Assembly: GCA_019456305.1 (NCBI GenBank)
Contig: VRUD01000045.1
Span: forward strand, 1 to 35,510
Origin: Cytophagales bacterium
GTDB taxonomy: Bacteria; Bacteroidota; Bacteroidia; Cytophagales; VRUD01
Direction: 5' to 3'
Length of the DNA stretch: 35,510 bases
Each line of letters begins with the position of its first letter. Positions within the stretch are counted from its first letter, which is position 1. The notes beneath the pieces were generated by a model, which made no database searches, was not told the DNA's origin, and saw nothing but the letters and a program-made list of their open reading frames with translations. The position numbers and the translations under genes were made by a program. Of this stretch, positions 1 through 7,811 are shown in pieces.

Positions 1-53
1 ACTTGCTGACATGCAAGTCGCATGTTCTTACGGTTAATTACTTTCTCAATCAT
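1..53 (-). CDS. Group II intron reverse transcriptase/maturase, N-terminal 17 residues (partial)
   Basis: Only the start of the intron-encoded protein is present: MIEKVINRKNMRLACQQV, reading off the left edge. It matches the opening of bacterial group II intron reverse transcriptases, in which a short helix precedes the NKG(A/S)xGVDG motif. An in-frame TGA lies 15 nt upstream, so the ATG at 53 is the first usable start. The full protein would have reverse transcriptase and maturase domains and would splice and mobilise the intron. Function is inferred from this short match and from the intron RNA in front of it. Confidence 0.65.
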   Translation of the reverse strand, partial: MIEKVINRKNMRLACQQ

Positions 54-585
54 CTCGTTTACTATTCATTGTATTCCTGTTCCGCTTATCGCAAGGCTGG
101 TCACTCCTCACATAACTTATGTGCGGAGTGAAGCCTCCTTACAGCATTTGGAACAACTTAACGTTCAGTCCTTCGTTGGTTTGTGAGACTTCCACCTATC
201 TTTTGGTGGCTCGTTGCTACAACTACTATGACCTCTGCTGACTTCTTGGCGCATAGAAACCGAATCTATTCCAAGACCTCCCCAGGTAAGGGCATTATCT
301 TTCACCCGATGCCTGGTACATCTACATACTGCCATCTTTGGTAGTGGTCGGGCGTTGCAAAGATGTGCTTGCTTACCCATGACAGTATGCCTCTTATGTA
401 CTTCCTGTTCGTCAGTACCGGGTTTTGCAGTCTCGCTTCCTTCAGTGTAACCCTCACGGGAAACCACCTTGCGACTTGCTAATGCTTCCGGGCGTTACCC
501 CAGCGCATAAGGGACTTGCACCCTCAAGATAATTCAAAGAACTTTCGTACCTTTGCGGTACGTGTTCTGCCCATGCTGGGCACAC
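1..585 (-). mobile_element. Group II intron, 5' part (runs off left edge)
   Basis: Read on the minus strand, the segment begins GTGTGCCCAGCATGGGC, matching the GUGYG 5' end of group II introns followed by a GCCC/GGGC hairpin. It continues with the GGGTGCAAGTCCC block and the GAGGTCATAGTAG-type block that are typical upstream of bacterial intron-encoded proteins. About 530 nt separate this end from the reverse transcriptase start, a normal spacing. The first base could be 585 or 587, because GTGTG occurs twice in overlap. Domains after the protein start lie outside the window, so the intron class cannot be fixed. Short reading frames inside this RNA are not genes. Confidence 0.75.
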
Positions 586-706
586 ACATTGTGCAAAGCA
601 AATTGGGCGGAAAGGTTCGTCATTAAAGGGTTTTAGTTTTCTTGAGGGTTTGTTTCGGGGGAAAGTGACAAAGCAGTAAAAGCCCAACTTGCTTTGCACC
701 TAGCCG
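586..706 (+). repeat. attC-like palindrome A (18-bp arms, 72-nt loop)
   Basis: Arms 591-608 and 681-698 are inverted copies (17 of 18 match), starting GTGCAAAGCAA on the left. The loop is 72 nt, nearly the same as in elements D (69) and E (71). Near the right arm it has GTGACAAAGCAGTA, comparable to the GACAA/AACAA block of D and E. The right end CTAGCCGTT resembles TGTCCGTTA of D. The left end reads ACATTGTGC directly against the intron boundary, where D has TATAACATGCGC. The right end runs into a GC palindrome at 709-728. It is unlikely to be a simple terminator, because the loop is long and there is no U tract. Confidence 0.6.
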
Positions 707-708
707 TT

Positions 709-728
709 CCCCCCGAGTACTCGGGGGG
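709..728. repeat. Perfect 20-bp GC palindrome, core CCCGAGTACTCGGG
   Basis: CCCCCCGAGTAC and its mirror form a perfect palindrome 20 nt before the glycosyltransferase start. The same 14-bp core CCCGAGTACTCGGG recurs in the centre of the nested palindrome at 15521-15593. It interrupts the right end of palindrome A. On the plus strand it is followed by ATTAACTTTTTT, so it might also act as a terminator, but the repeated core argues for a dispersed repeat unit. Confidence 0.7.
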
Positions 729-748
729 ATTAACTTTTTTATCACTTC

Positions 749-2029
749 ATGAAAAAATCGGATACAAAATTAATCATTTTATTTTTTGCTATTGCTTTCA
801 CGATACTATTCAGGGTTTTTGTGGAAGAAACGGGTTACATAAGCCCGGATTCTGAATATTATTTAGAGTGCGCGCAGAACTTGGTAGATGGGGTAGGGTT
901 TTATATGTCTTTTGAGGATAGAAAAGTGTTTTTTTCTGCCTGGCCTGTAGGGTATCCGGTTATGATTTTCCTCTTTTCAAAACTGACAGGCTTAAATGTT
1001 TTTTGGAGTTCAAAATGTCTTAACATCTTTTTTATTGGCCTTTGCTTTTTATTTTTCAGAAAACTTTTTAAGGAAAAGTCATGGTTTATAGGATTAATTT
1101 TCTGTGCTTTTACATTTATGGAAATATTTTCATACACATGGTCGGAAGCGCCATTTATATTTGGCTTGCTGTGGCTGTGTGTATCCATAGATAGAGTGCA
1201 TGGCCCCGCCACAATTGGCGGGGCTGTACCCTTTGTACCTTGCGCATGGTACAAAAATTATTGGCTTTTTAGTATCTTTTTTTCCTGTACATTTTTATTT
1301 CTCTGCCGATATATAGGGATTTTTAGTTTTGGGGTAGTTGGATCAATAGGTATTTATTTTATAATTAAAAAGCAGTATAAGGCCTCATTACAGTTGATTG
1401 CTGTATGTCTCCTGTTAATTATGCTAACATCTTTGTATTTATATAACAATTATTTACATACCGGGCATTTATTTGGAGCAGAGAGGATAGCGCCAACGGA
1501 AAGTAACCTGGAATTAACGTTAATGCTGCTCAAAGCTCAGATAAACGAGTTTTTCATAATAAGAAATTATTACTTTAAAGATTATTTCGATATAATTTTT
1601 ATTATTACGGCATTATTTCAAATAACTTTATTTGTATTTATTTTTTTGAAATATATATTTAAAAAAGAAACAAAATTTAAATTAAATAAAAACGATCATT
1701 TAACGATTACCTTTTTTCTTGTTGGTTGCAGCTATTGGGTCATAGTAGTAATTCTGAGATGGTTTATGCCTTTTGATCAGTTTAATTATAGAATCCTGGG
1801 ACCTGCTACTTTTATGTTTTTGTTAACAATTATAAGTTACTTGATAAATGGGCAAAGAAAGGCTTTATATTCTAAGATCAGTAAATATATCGTATTGCTC
1901 TTTATAATCTCATTACTACACAGCCTTCCTAAGATGTATATCTATAAAAAAATAGTAACAAAAGTTTATAATTGTCAAGGAAAAAGTAAAAAGGAAAAAG
2001 TAAAAAGTGAATTTATACTTTTTTTTTAA
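749..2029 (+). CDS. GT-C/PMT-like integral membrane glycosyltransferase
   Basis: A 426-residue polytopic membrane protein with about ten hydrophobic segments. The first loop carries PDSEYY (about residues 33-38), a position where GT-C enzymes of the PMT/ArnT type have an acidic catalytic motif before SAWPVGYP. Such enzymes use polyprenyl-phosphate sugars outside the inner membrane; the acceptor is unknown. Two oddities: residues about 150-168 (HGPATIGGAVPFVP...) are encoded by a GC palindrome insertion at 1196-1251, and the tail (GKSKKEKVKSE) is encoded by a heptamer array, so the natural stop may have been lost. Its end overlaps by 4 bp the end of the converging glycosyltransferase. Confidence 0.75.
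   Translation: MKKSDTKLIILFFAIAFTILFRVFVEETGYISPDSEYYLECAQNLVDGVGFYMSFEDRKVFFSAWPVGYPVMIFLFSKLTGLNVFWSSKCLNIFFIGLCFLFFRKLFKEKSWFIGLIFCAFTFMEIFSYTWSEAPFIFGLLWLCVSIDRVHGPATIGGAVPFVPCAWYKNYWLFSIFFSCTFLFLCRYIGIFSFGVVGSIGIYFIIKKQYKASLQLIAVCLLLIMLTSLYLYNNYLHTGHLFGAERIAPTESNLELTLMLLKAQINEFFIIRNYYFKDYFDIIFIITALFQITLFVFIFLKYIFKKETKFKLNKNDHLTITFFLVGCSYWVIVVILRWFMPFDQFNYRILGPATFMFLLTIISYLINGQRKALYSKISKYIVLLFIISLLHSLPKMYIYKKIVTKVYNCQGKSKKEKVKSEFILFF
1196..1251. repeat. In-frame palindrome insertion CCCCGCCA-caat-TGGCGGGG
   Basis: Arms 1203-1211 and 1216-1224 are perfect inverted copies with a 4-nt loop, directly after GCATGG, the same left context as the copy at 31393-31412. A second inverted pair GTACC...GGTAC follows. 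It keeps the reading frame of the glycosyltransferase and adds a Gly/Ala/Pro-rich stretch between VSIDR and KNYWLF, which read as continuous membrane-protein sequence without it. Confidence 0.7.
1977..2011. repeat. Heptamer array (AAGTAAA/AAGGAAA), 5 units
   Basis: Five exact 7-nt steps: AAGGAAA, AAGTAAA, AAGGAAA, AAGTAAA, AAGTGAA. It forms the last coding stretch of the glycosyltransferase and gives the lysine-rich tail. Confidence 0.75.
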
Positions 2030-3840
2030 TTTAGATTTTTAGGTTTAACTCTTTCATACACTTTTTCAGAAATTTGAAAAACTGTATGTGTGTACTCAAA
2101 GACCAATTTATAATTTGCCGAATCAATCCCGAGTGCCTCCCGATAGGACCGGGATGGGCGGGATGAAGTATTTGATATCACAAAATCATATAATACTTCA
2201 CCCTGAGGCGTGTGTGTGTCAATCCTTAAATTTTGATCTTCTTCTATGTATTTAAGCCTGGTATAAAAATCAAAAAAACACTCGTCATTTTGTATAAAAA
2301 CAGAGGTTGGTTTTTGATTAAAAATATACTCAATGCTCTCATTCAAGGCAGCAAGAAAGGCTGAACTTTCTTTATCATTCTTGATTTTGATACTGTACTG
2401 TATAAAACCGATGACCGGGATAGAGATAAGCGTGCATATAAAAAGCATTTTATATATTAATTTATTGTGAAATGCTTTTTTGAGCAGCCATACAAGTATG
2501 AGAGCGACTGAAATGTAATTGATGAACGTGAGATATGTCCAAACACGATAGGGCGGGAACGATCTTTTCAGTAATAATACCAATAAAGTGGTTATAATGA
2601 AAATTAGAAACAATATAAGCCACCTTTTTTGAAAAAAAAGCCTCTTATCTTTTTCAAATAAAATATAAAAACCGGGAATTACCAGTATGCCTGCAATTAT
2701 ATACCCCTTTTTTGAAACCCCAAATATGTAATTTATTGATTCTGCTGATTCAACTTCCAGGATTTTGAGGAATTTTGTAAATTCTGTTGGCATTATCCAA
2801 CTGTTGTTTATCACAGCATCAATACCGCTTATTAAAAAGACGGGCAAGTAAACGATAAAAACACCCAAAGAAATAGCCAGAGCAGAAAGCAACATCTTTT
2901 TCTGCAAATTTAAGCCCTTCTCCAAAAATCCAATAAACAAACCATAAGCTATCAGACCTGTAAAAGGAATGATAAAAACGGGTATGGTGTATGCTGCGAA
3001 AATAGATGAAACAACAAAAATATAGAGGTAAATCAGTTTTTTCCGGTTGGTGGTAAATTTAAATAGTGTAAATGCAGAGATCAGGGTGAATAAGCTCATT
3101 AACATATATCCCCTTCCCTGAAGGGCATGATAGCTTGGGGAAAACAGAAATGCCAATAAAGTAACGGAAAGGAAAGCCGGGTCAAAGCCAAAAAGATGTT
3201 TAACAAATATGAAAATTATAATTAGTAAAATAATATTACTGATCAATGATGGTGCACGCACAGCCCACATCGGTTCCGGTATGATGAGATCAAAAAAACC
3301 GCTGATCATATTAAAGAATATATGATTATTTGGTTCGGGATAATAACTACATGTTACAAAAAATTCCTGGTGTGAAAAAAACACATAAGAAAAAACCTCA
3401 TCAATGCCAAAAGGGAATTTATAAAAATAAAAACAACGATGAAAAATAGTTGCAGCCAATATAATCCCTAAAAGAAATTTCTGATTTTTATTCAATGAAG
3501 CTATCGTTTGATAAGCTTTTCGGATTAGCTCCCGGAACTCATTCCAGGTATACTGAATAAATATTGATATTTGATCAGCATACTTCCATATAAAATACAA
3601 ACAACAAAAATATAAAGTAGATAAGCCGATCAGTACAGATCTTAAAATCAAAAAGCGATCAAAGGTGAGATAGTTTTTGTCAAAATCACGAATTTTGTAA
3701 ATGTCCGAATAATTGGTTTTTATTAGTTTTATTAATAGCAGGTAATCAGTAAAACAAACCAGGGCGGAAACAATTAATAATGTTAAGAATACAGCTATTC
3801 CTATTACCCGGGTTATAAAAATCTGTTTTTTTTTTGACAT
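2026..3840 (-). CDS. GT-C family membrane glycosyltransferase
   Basis: A 604-residue polytopic membrane protein with about eleven to thirteen transmembrane helices. The first large extracytoplasmic loop has FGIDEVFSYVFFSH (about residue 145), the acidic motif expected in GT-C glycosyltransferases of the PMT/RgtA type. The C-terminal soluble part (about 490-604) probably faces the periplasm. The likely reaction is transfer of a sugar from a polyprenyl-phosphate donor; substrate unknown. It starts with MSKKKQ. Residues about 560-572 (SSRPSRSYREALG) are encoded by a nested TCCCG/CGGGA palindrome at 2126-2164. It is preceded by a 32-bp-arm palindrome rather than an obvious promoter. Pairing with the convergent 749-2029 gene suggests envelope glycan work. 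Confidence 0.8.
   Translation of the reverse strand: MSKKKQIFITRVIGIAVFLTLLIVSALVCFTDYLLLIKLIKTNYSDIYKIRDFDKNYLTFDRFLILRSVLIGLSTLYFCCLYFIWKYADQISIFIQYTWNEFRELIRKAYQTIASLNKNQKFLLGIILAATIFHRCFYFYKFPFGIDEVFSYVFFSHQEFFVTCSYYPEPNNHIFFNMISGFFDLIIPEPMWAVRAPSLISNIILLIIIFIFVKHLFGFDPAFLSVTLLAFLFSPSYHALQGRGYMLMSLFTLISAFTLFKFTTNRKKLIYLYIFVVSSIFAAYTIPVFIIPFTGLIAYGLFIGFLEKGLNLQKKMLLSALAISLGVFIVYLPVFLISGIDAVINNSWIMPTEFTKFLKILEVESAESINYIFGVSKKGYIIAGILVIPGFYILFEKDKRLFFQKRWLILFLIFIITTLLVLLLKRSFPPYRVWTYLTFINYISVALILVWLLKKAFHNKLIYKMLFICTLISIPVIGFIQYSIKIKNDKESSAFLAALNESIEYIFNQKPTSVFIQNDECFFDFYTRLKYIEEDQNLRIDTHTPQGEVLYDFVISNTSSRPSRSYREALGIDSANYKLVFEYTHTVFQISEKVYERVKPKNLN
2126..2164. repeat. In-frame nested TCCCG...CGGGA palindrome
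   Basis: The outer ATCCCG (2126-2131) pairs with CGGGAT (2159-2164), and an inner TCCCG (2139) pairs with CGGGA (2150). It lies in frame in the C-terminal domain of the glycosyltransferase. The unit shares the TCCCG/CGGGA design with those at 5546-5576 and 15553-15568. Confidence 0.6.
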
Positions 3841-3873
3841 TCAATATATGAGTCCACTCTAAAAAGTCTTTTT

Positions 3874-3968
3874 TGCCACAAAAGCACAAAAACACAAAAT
3901 CCCACTAAAAATTAACTAATTGATTTTCAGGGTTTTGTGGGATTTAGTGCTTTGGTGTTTTAGTGGCA
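3874..3968. repeat. Intergenic palindrome made of inverted octamer repeats
   Basis: Arms 3874-3905 and 3937-3968 are 32 nt each with 27 matches, enclosing a 31-nt loop. Each arm is itself a tandem array with 8-nt period (CACAAAA units on the left, TTTAGTGC/TTTGGTGT/TTTAGTGG on the right). It fills the gap between two minus-strand genes. It could fold in RNA and separate their transcripts, but no U tract follows. Confidence 0.75.
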
Positions 3969-3977
3969 TTTTTATTT

Positions 3978-4646
3978 TTATAGTAACGTAAAACTATACC
4001 CCATCCCGATCACATGGTCTAATGCCGGATTATTTACATTTATCTCCCTTTGATATAAATAAAAAAGGGTTAAATCACTTTTTTTGTTTAACCTGAAATC
4101 CAGGCCCAAAAATAAACGATATTTTTGAAACTCATTCGGTTTATTGCGAATGCGGTAATACAATTCACCAGCAACGAATGGATCAACTAGCCTTGAAGCA
4201 TTATAGGATACAGCCAATTTATTTCTGAGAAATTTTCTGGGATTTCTTCCCTGCCCAGGGTAGAGGACCTGATAACGGAGCCTGTAATTAAGTCTGACGG
4301 GAAATTTTTTCTTCCGGTATCTGGCAAGCAGGTCACCAGCAATTCTTTGACGTATCCTAATATTTCCAGCGTTAGTTTGCCTGATAATGAATCTATAGTT
4401 TGCCCGAATACGAATGTATTTGCTAATACGATACCTTAGCGCCAAATTGGTGAATGTAGTTTTAAAACGTAAATTGTTTTGATTTAATTGATCTAAGCGC
4501 AGTTGTTGTTCACCACTAATACGGAACTCTTTTGAAAGGTTATAATTCAATTGAGCGCTGGGCCAAAATTCAAGATCCTGGGTTTGGGCAAGAATTTTGA
4601 AGGAATATAGGATCGCTAAAAAAAATACAAATGTAAGTTTGGTCAT
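3978..4646 (-). CDS. DUF2490 family outer-membrane beta-barrel protein
   Basis: A 222-residue protein with a Sec signal peptide (MTKLTFVFFLAILYSFKILAQ) and a barrel made of alternating strands rich in Arg and Tyr, such as LALRYRISKYIRIRANYRF. It ends in a C-terminal hydrophobic strand (GMGYSFTLL). The pattern fits DUF2490, a family of predicted outer-membrane proteins of unknown role. It lies 25 nt downstream of the DUF4956 gene and two genes after the VTC protein, an association often seen in Bacteroidota. It may form the outer-membrane partner of that system; this is inference. Confidence 0.75.
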   Translation of the reverse strand: MTKLTFVFFLAILYSFKILAQTQDLEFWPSAQLNYNLSKEFRISGEQQLRLDQLNQNNLRFKTTFTNLALRYRISKYIRIRANYRFIIRQTNAGNIRIRQRIAGDLLARYRKKKFPVRLNYRLRYQVLYPGQGRNPRKFLRNKLAVSYNASRLVDPFVAGELYYRIRNKPNEFQKYRLFLGLDFRLNKKSDLTLFYLYQREINVNNPALDHVIGMGYSFTLL

Positions 4647-4671
4647 TTGTCATGGTTATAGTAATTCAATA

Positions 4672-5331
4672 TTAATTTTGAGTTACTATTTTTTCGTAAT
4701 AATAAATCTTCAGCCTGGCAGTATCTCTTAAAAAATTGATGCTCACAATATCAACTCTGTGAATATCAAGCCCTGTGCGTTCTCTCAGATCTTTAATGAG
4801 CTGATCATATTTTTCAGGATTGATCAATTCGATTTTTTCGTAGTTGATGTCTTTAATAAGTTCTTTTTTCTGGAACCATATTCTTTCAAGCCCATAAATA
4901 GTAAATACGATGACAACGTTGGTAAATAGCAGCTCAGCATAGCTTACTTTTTTACTTGAAAGTGCGTTTATCACTCCCATCGTTATGATCACAAACAAAT
5001 AGGTCATCTCTCTGATAGGTATTGTTTCTGTACGATACCTGAGTATAGAAAAAACAGCAAAAAGTCCGAAAGCAAAACCAATCTTTAGTTTTACGTTACT
5101 GAGTAAGATACATACCAGGAATATCGTAATATTGAAAAGAAAGTAAGTAAACAAGTACTGCTTCTGTTTATATATCGGATAAAAGATCAACCTGATGATG
5201 ATAAAAACAAACAACAGGTTTATGGCAAATCTGAACACCAGCTCTCCAAGATCGTTTACATCTATAAGCTGGCTACCGAAAAATTTTATTTTTTCCAGCG
5301 CTCCAATATCAAACAATAGTAATGTTTTCAT
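4672..5331 (-). CDS. DUF4956 domain membrane protein
   Basis: A 219-residue protein with four hydrophobic helices (about residues 30-50, 57-77, 84-98, 105-150) and a soluble C-terminal third. The core FGLFAVFSILRYRTETIPIREMTYLFVIITMG is the conserved DUF4956 region. DUF4956 proteins typically sit beside VTC-domain proteins and CotH kinases, as here. The start overlaps the end of the VTC gene by 23 bp, indicating translational coupling. The biochemical role is unknown; a membrane anchor or transport role for a polyphosphate-like system is possible. Confidence 0.8.
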   Translation of the reverse strand: MKTLLLFDIGALEKIKFFGSQLIDVNDLGELVFRFAINLLFVFIIIRLIFYPIYKQKQYLFTYFLFNITIFLVCILLSNVKLKIGFAFGLFAVFSILRYRTETIPIREMTYLFVIITMGVINALSSKKVSYAELLFTNVVIVFTIYGLERIWFQKKELIKDINYEKIELINPEKYDQLIKDLRERTGLDIHRVDIVSINFLRDTARLKIYYYEKIVTQN

Positions 5332-6124
5332 GGCCTAGTTTTTTGAGTGTTAATAATTTAGGTTTGAACAAATTATATTTCAGGTCCTTAAACAATAAAA
5401 CCGAACCAATACAGTATTTACTTATGCGCATAGGATAAATACGGGTCTTGCGCATTAGCTGAATAAAATCAGAGCTGATTGTATATTTTTCCTGTTTTAC
5501 TTCTGCAATAACCAAATTAGATAAATCTACCGTGCCGCCATGCCTATCCCGTAGGGAAGAATGACCGTATCGGGATGTTTCTGTCTGAGAGACTGAATAT
5601 TTCAGATTGTAGTCAATAGTTATCCGTTCTTTCGTTTGCACTTCTACCAACGTTAAGCGGGTGAATTTATTCCACAATTTCGGAACCAATTCATCAGGAC
5701 TTATTGTAGAATTTTCTACAATAAACTTTTTGCTTTTTTGGGACAAAACAGGGTTCATTTTAGTTTTTCTCACCCTTTTTTTCATAGTTCTACCCTTGTT
5801 GTTTTTGTATTTTATTTCCAGAAAGCATAGATCAGAATCAATGTATTGTCTGTACCTGACTTTATAGCGGTTTAATTTACCATTGTGGTGTTTGGTATAA
5901 AGCAAAAAGTCCTGGTTATCAAAATAGAGTGTATGATAATTTTGTGAGCGGGTTTTAGCTATTTGCAGTATCCGGTATTTGTCACTGAGTTTTCCCAGGA
6001 TCAATGGCAATAAGTCTCTTTTAAAAACAAACTTCGTGTCCCTTCTGTCCATAAGCTTTACAGCATCCATTTCATCAAGATTTATGGGATGGAATTGAGC
6101 TAATTGTGTAGAAATTGATTCCAA
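5309..6124 (-). CDS. VTC-domain protein (polyphosphate polymerase-like, TTM fold)
   Basis: A 271-residue protein of the VTC/TTM tunnel fold. It has the N-terminal DRRDTKFVFKRDLL, then YHTLYFDN, KVRYRQY, FLEIKYKNNKGRTMKKR and a late EVKQEKY: alternating Lys/Arg and Glu that line a phosphate tunnel and bind metal. In yeast this domain makes polyphosphate; bacterial members next to CotH and DUF4956 are uncharacterised. Residues about 185-198 (SRYGHSSLRDRHGG) come from a palindromic insertion at 5546-5576, just before the conserved EVKQ strand, so activity could be affected. It is the first of a tightly coupled trio with DUF4956 and DUF2490. Confidence 0.8.
   Translation of the reverse strand: MESISTQLAQFHPINLDEMDAVKLMDRRDTKFVFKRDLLPLILGKLSDKYRILQIAKTRSQNYHTLYFDNQDFLLYTKHHNGKLNRYKVRYRQYIDSDLCFLEIKYKNNKGRTMKKRVRKTKMNPVLSQKSKKFIVENSTISPDELVPKLWNKFTRLTLVEVQTKERITIDYNLKYSVSQTETSRYGHSSLRDRHGGTVDLSNLVIAEVKQEKYTISSDFIQLMRKTRIYPMRISKYCIGSVLLFKDLKYNLFKPKLLTLKKLGHENITIV
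5546..5576. repeat. In-frame ATCCCG...CGGGAT palindrome in the VTC gene
   Basis: ATCCCG (5546-5551) pairs with CGGGAT (5571-5576) across a 19-nt loop. The encoded peptide SRYGHSSLRDRHGG is unlike the rest of the VTC fold and lies between two recognisable strands. It belongs to the TCCCG/CGGGA group of dispersed units. Confidence 0.55.
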
Positions 6125-6133
6125 TTTTAGTTT

Positions 6134-6307
6134 TTAGTTTAAAATAAATTGTTCTAAAACTTCCATAAAATCTTTCATATTTTTAAACATTTCCAATACC
6201 TTTTTTTTAGTAAAAGTTACGAAAGGTTTATAATCACCTTCACAGCGATTTTTAAATGCATCATCGATAATTGTAAAATATTTATATTCTATGAGTTTAT
6301 TTTTCAT
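6134..6307 (-). CDS. Small hypothetical protein, possibly a gene remnant
   Basis: 57 residues from ATG 6307 (MKNKLIEYKYFTIIDDAF...EQFILN). The frame is open upstream to 6373, but that part is encoded by the palindrome 6314-6334 and overlaps the end of the lipoprotein gene, so the internal start is preferred. It is charged, soluble and mostly helical. I do not recognise it. It sits 9 nt before the VTC gene in the same direction and may be a leftover of a larger gene whose front was replaced by repeat sequence. Confidence 0.4.
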   Translation of the reverse strand: MKNKLIEYKYFTIIDDAFKNRCEGDYKPFVTFTKKKVLEMFKNMKDFMEVLEQFILN

Positions 6308-6313
6308 ATTAAG

Positions 6314-6334
6314 AGACGCCCAAATTGGGCGTCT
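6314..6334. repeat. Perfect palindrome AGACGCCCAA-a-TTGGGCGTCT
   Basis: Ten-bp perfect arms with a 1-nt loop, between the lipoprotein gene and the 57-residue frame. Read in the minus frame it yields YRRPIWAS. It is another unit of the short palindrome class. Confidence 0.7.
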
Positions 6335-6353
6335 GTACATTCCATTAGGTTCG

Positions 6354-7166
6354 TTAACAGTTTCCACATTCAATAATTACGATGTCTGGCGCTGTAAGTT
6401 CCTGGTAGTCTATTGTAATTTCGACTCCAATTTTAACAGGAAGTTCAACAATATTAAATAAGTTACTTTTAGTAGTATCAATTGAATAAGCAAAAAGGGT
6501 ATAGGTGTTTTTTCTCAATCCTTGAAATTGATAATATCCATTCGGATCTGTTCTAAAATCATCAGTGTAAATATCATCATTTCCATAGATTAAATATACC
6601 CGTTCTTTAGCCACATAATATTCTTTTACAAATACCCAACTTCCATCAATTGGATTATAATCATAAACTTTGGCTTTTACTCTTCCGCTAATAGTTGAAA
6701 ACCCTGTGGCATCTTCTTTAATAATAACAATGTCAGGGGCATTTACAGTCTGTTTATTTTTTGTTATTTCCAACTTAATTTCGACAGGATAAATACCACT
6801 CACATAGTTGCCGGTAGTGTCTTGTGAATAAGCAAATAAGGTATAAGTCCCTTTTCTCAACCACTGGAAACGGTAATAACCGTCCGGGTCGGTTCTAAAG
6901 TCGGTACTATAAATATTATCATCACCATAAATGATATAAACCCGTTCTTCAGCGACATAATACTCATCTTTTTTTACCCATTTCCATTCTCCATTGATTA
7001 AGCTATGATGGTAGTCCAGCACTTTCACCCTACCTTGTATCATAGAGGTGCCGCCCTCGCCTGGTTCTTTTTTGCAGGAATTGAAGACAAACAATGCTGC
7101 TATTATTAATAAGAGTGATAGTATTTCAACGTATCTGAATTTCAATGTTTTTTTCAATTTTTTCAT
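6354..7166 (-). CDS. Lipoprotein with two tandem carboxypeptidase-regulatory-like domains
   Basis: 270 residues with a lipoprotein signal (LLLIIAALFVFNSC, Cys about 31). Two copies of a roughly 110-residue beta-sandwich-like module follow. Each opens (I)xGRVK, has YYVA(E/K)ERVY(I/L)IYG(D/N)D, then FRTDP(D/N)GYY(R/Q)FQ and LRK(G/N)TYTLFAYS, and closes with APDIVII. The motif DPxGYYxFxxLRxGTYTLFA is typical of carboxypeptidase-regulatory-like/SdrD-B-like folds that decorate cell-surface proteins. The two copies are very alike, pointing to an internal duplication. It probably sits on the periplasmic or outer surface; ligand unknown. It is separated by 9 nt from the upstream phosphatase gene, so likely cotranscribed. 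Confidence 0.7.
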   Translation of the reverse strand: MKKLKKTLKFRYVEILSLLLIIAALFVFNSCKKEPGEGGTSMIQGRVKVLDYHHSLINGEWKWVKKDEYYVAEERVYIIYGDDNIYSTDFRTDPDGYYRFQWLRKGTYTLFAYSQDTTGNYVSGIYPVEIKLEITKNKQTVNAPDIVIIKEDATGFSTISGRVKAKVYDYNPIDGSWVFVKEYYVAKERVYLIYGNDDIYTDDFRTDPNGYYQFQGLRKNTYTLFAYSIDTTKSNLFNIVELPVKIGVEITIDYQELTAPDIVIIECGNC

Positions 7167-7175
7167 TGTTCATTT

Positions 7176-7793
7176 TTATTCTTTATACTTTTTAGGATAC
7201 TCAAAGAAAATCACTTTTCCGCTGTTTTTTTTAATCTTATTCCATCCTGACACATCAAAACCAATAGCTACAACACCTGTAGTAGGTACATTATCAAAAT
7301 AGTGTTTGGTAAGATAATTTGCTAAACTTGTAAAACCTGGGTTATGTCCAACAAGCATAACGCTCTTTAAAGAATCATTTAGCTGCTCAATAATGTCACG
7401 AAGATCTGATACACTTGCCATATAGATTTCTTCATTAGTAACTATTTTATCTATAGGATATTTTATTTCTTTAGCTAAGATATGAGCTGTAGTAATAGCT
7501 CTTTTTGCCGGGCTTGAAATGATCAGTTCCGGCTTAACACCTTTGGAAGCAAGTATTTTACCCATCATGGGCGCATCTTTTTCGCCTCTTTTTTTTAACG
7601 GGCGCTCAAAATCAGATAAATCAGGGTCAGTCCAACTGGATTTAGCATGACGGGCGATATACAATGTCTTGGGAATCGCAGCGATGCCATCCCTCAAAGG
7701 GATGGCATCGCTTGTTGAATGAATTTTACTATCGCATTTAGCGCCCATAAACAGACATAGTATCACAATAGCAGTATATGGTATGATTTTCAT
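7176..7793 (-). CDS. SixA-like histidine phosphatase with an N-terminal extension
   Basis: 205 residues. The phosphatase begins at about residue 42 with PKTLYIARHAKSSW, the RHA variant of the catalytic RHG typical of the SixA branch. It continues with SPAKRAITTAHILA and MLVGHNPGFTSL, carrying the second catalytic His. SixA removes phosphate from phosphohistidine proteins in the cytosol and normally starts close to this motif. Here about 40 residues precede it: a hydrophobic segment (IVILCLFMGAKC) that could be a signal anchor or poor lipobox, and SDAIPLRDGIAAI encoded by a perfect 14-bp-arm palindrome. Whether the protein is exported or simply has a scrambled N-terminus is open. Confidence 0.75.
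   Translation of the reverse strand: MKIIPYTAIVILCLFMGAKCDSKIHSTSDAIPLRDGIAAIPKTLYIARHAKSSWTDPDLSDFERPLKKRGEKDAPMMGKILASKGVKPELIISSPAKRAITTAHILAKEIKYPIDKIVTNEEIYMASVSDLRDIIEQLNDSLKSVMLVGHNPGFTSLANYLTKHYFDNVPTTGVVAIGFDVSGWNKIKKNSGKVIFFEYPKKYKE
7681..7711. repeat. Perfect 14-bp-arm hairpin inside the SixA-like gene
   Basis: GCGATGCCATCCCT (7681-7694) and its exact mirror (7698-7711) flank a 3-nt loop. It encodes SDAIPLRDGIA immediately before the conserved phosphatase start. It is a strong hairpin near the 5' end of the mRNA and a clear in-frame insertion. Confidence 0.8.
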
Positions 7794-7811
7794 TCTTGAT
7801 TTATATTAAAG

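Noticed and set aside
165-699. Two minus-strand open frames of 80-100 codons before the reverse transcriptase start
   Set aside because: They lie in the structured RNA part of the group II intron and in palindrome A and show no protein-like features.
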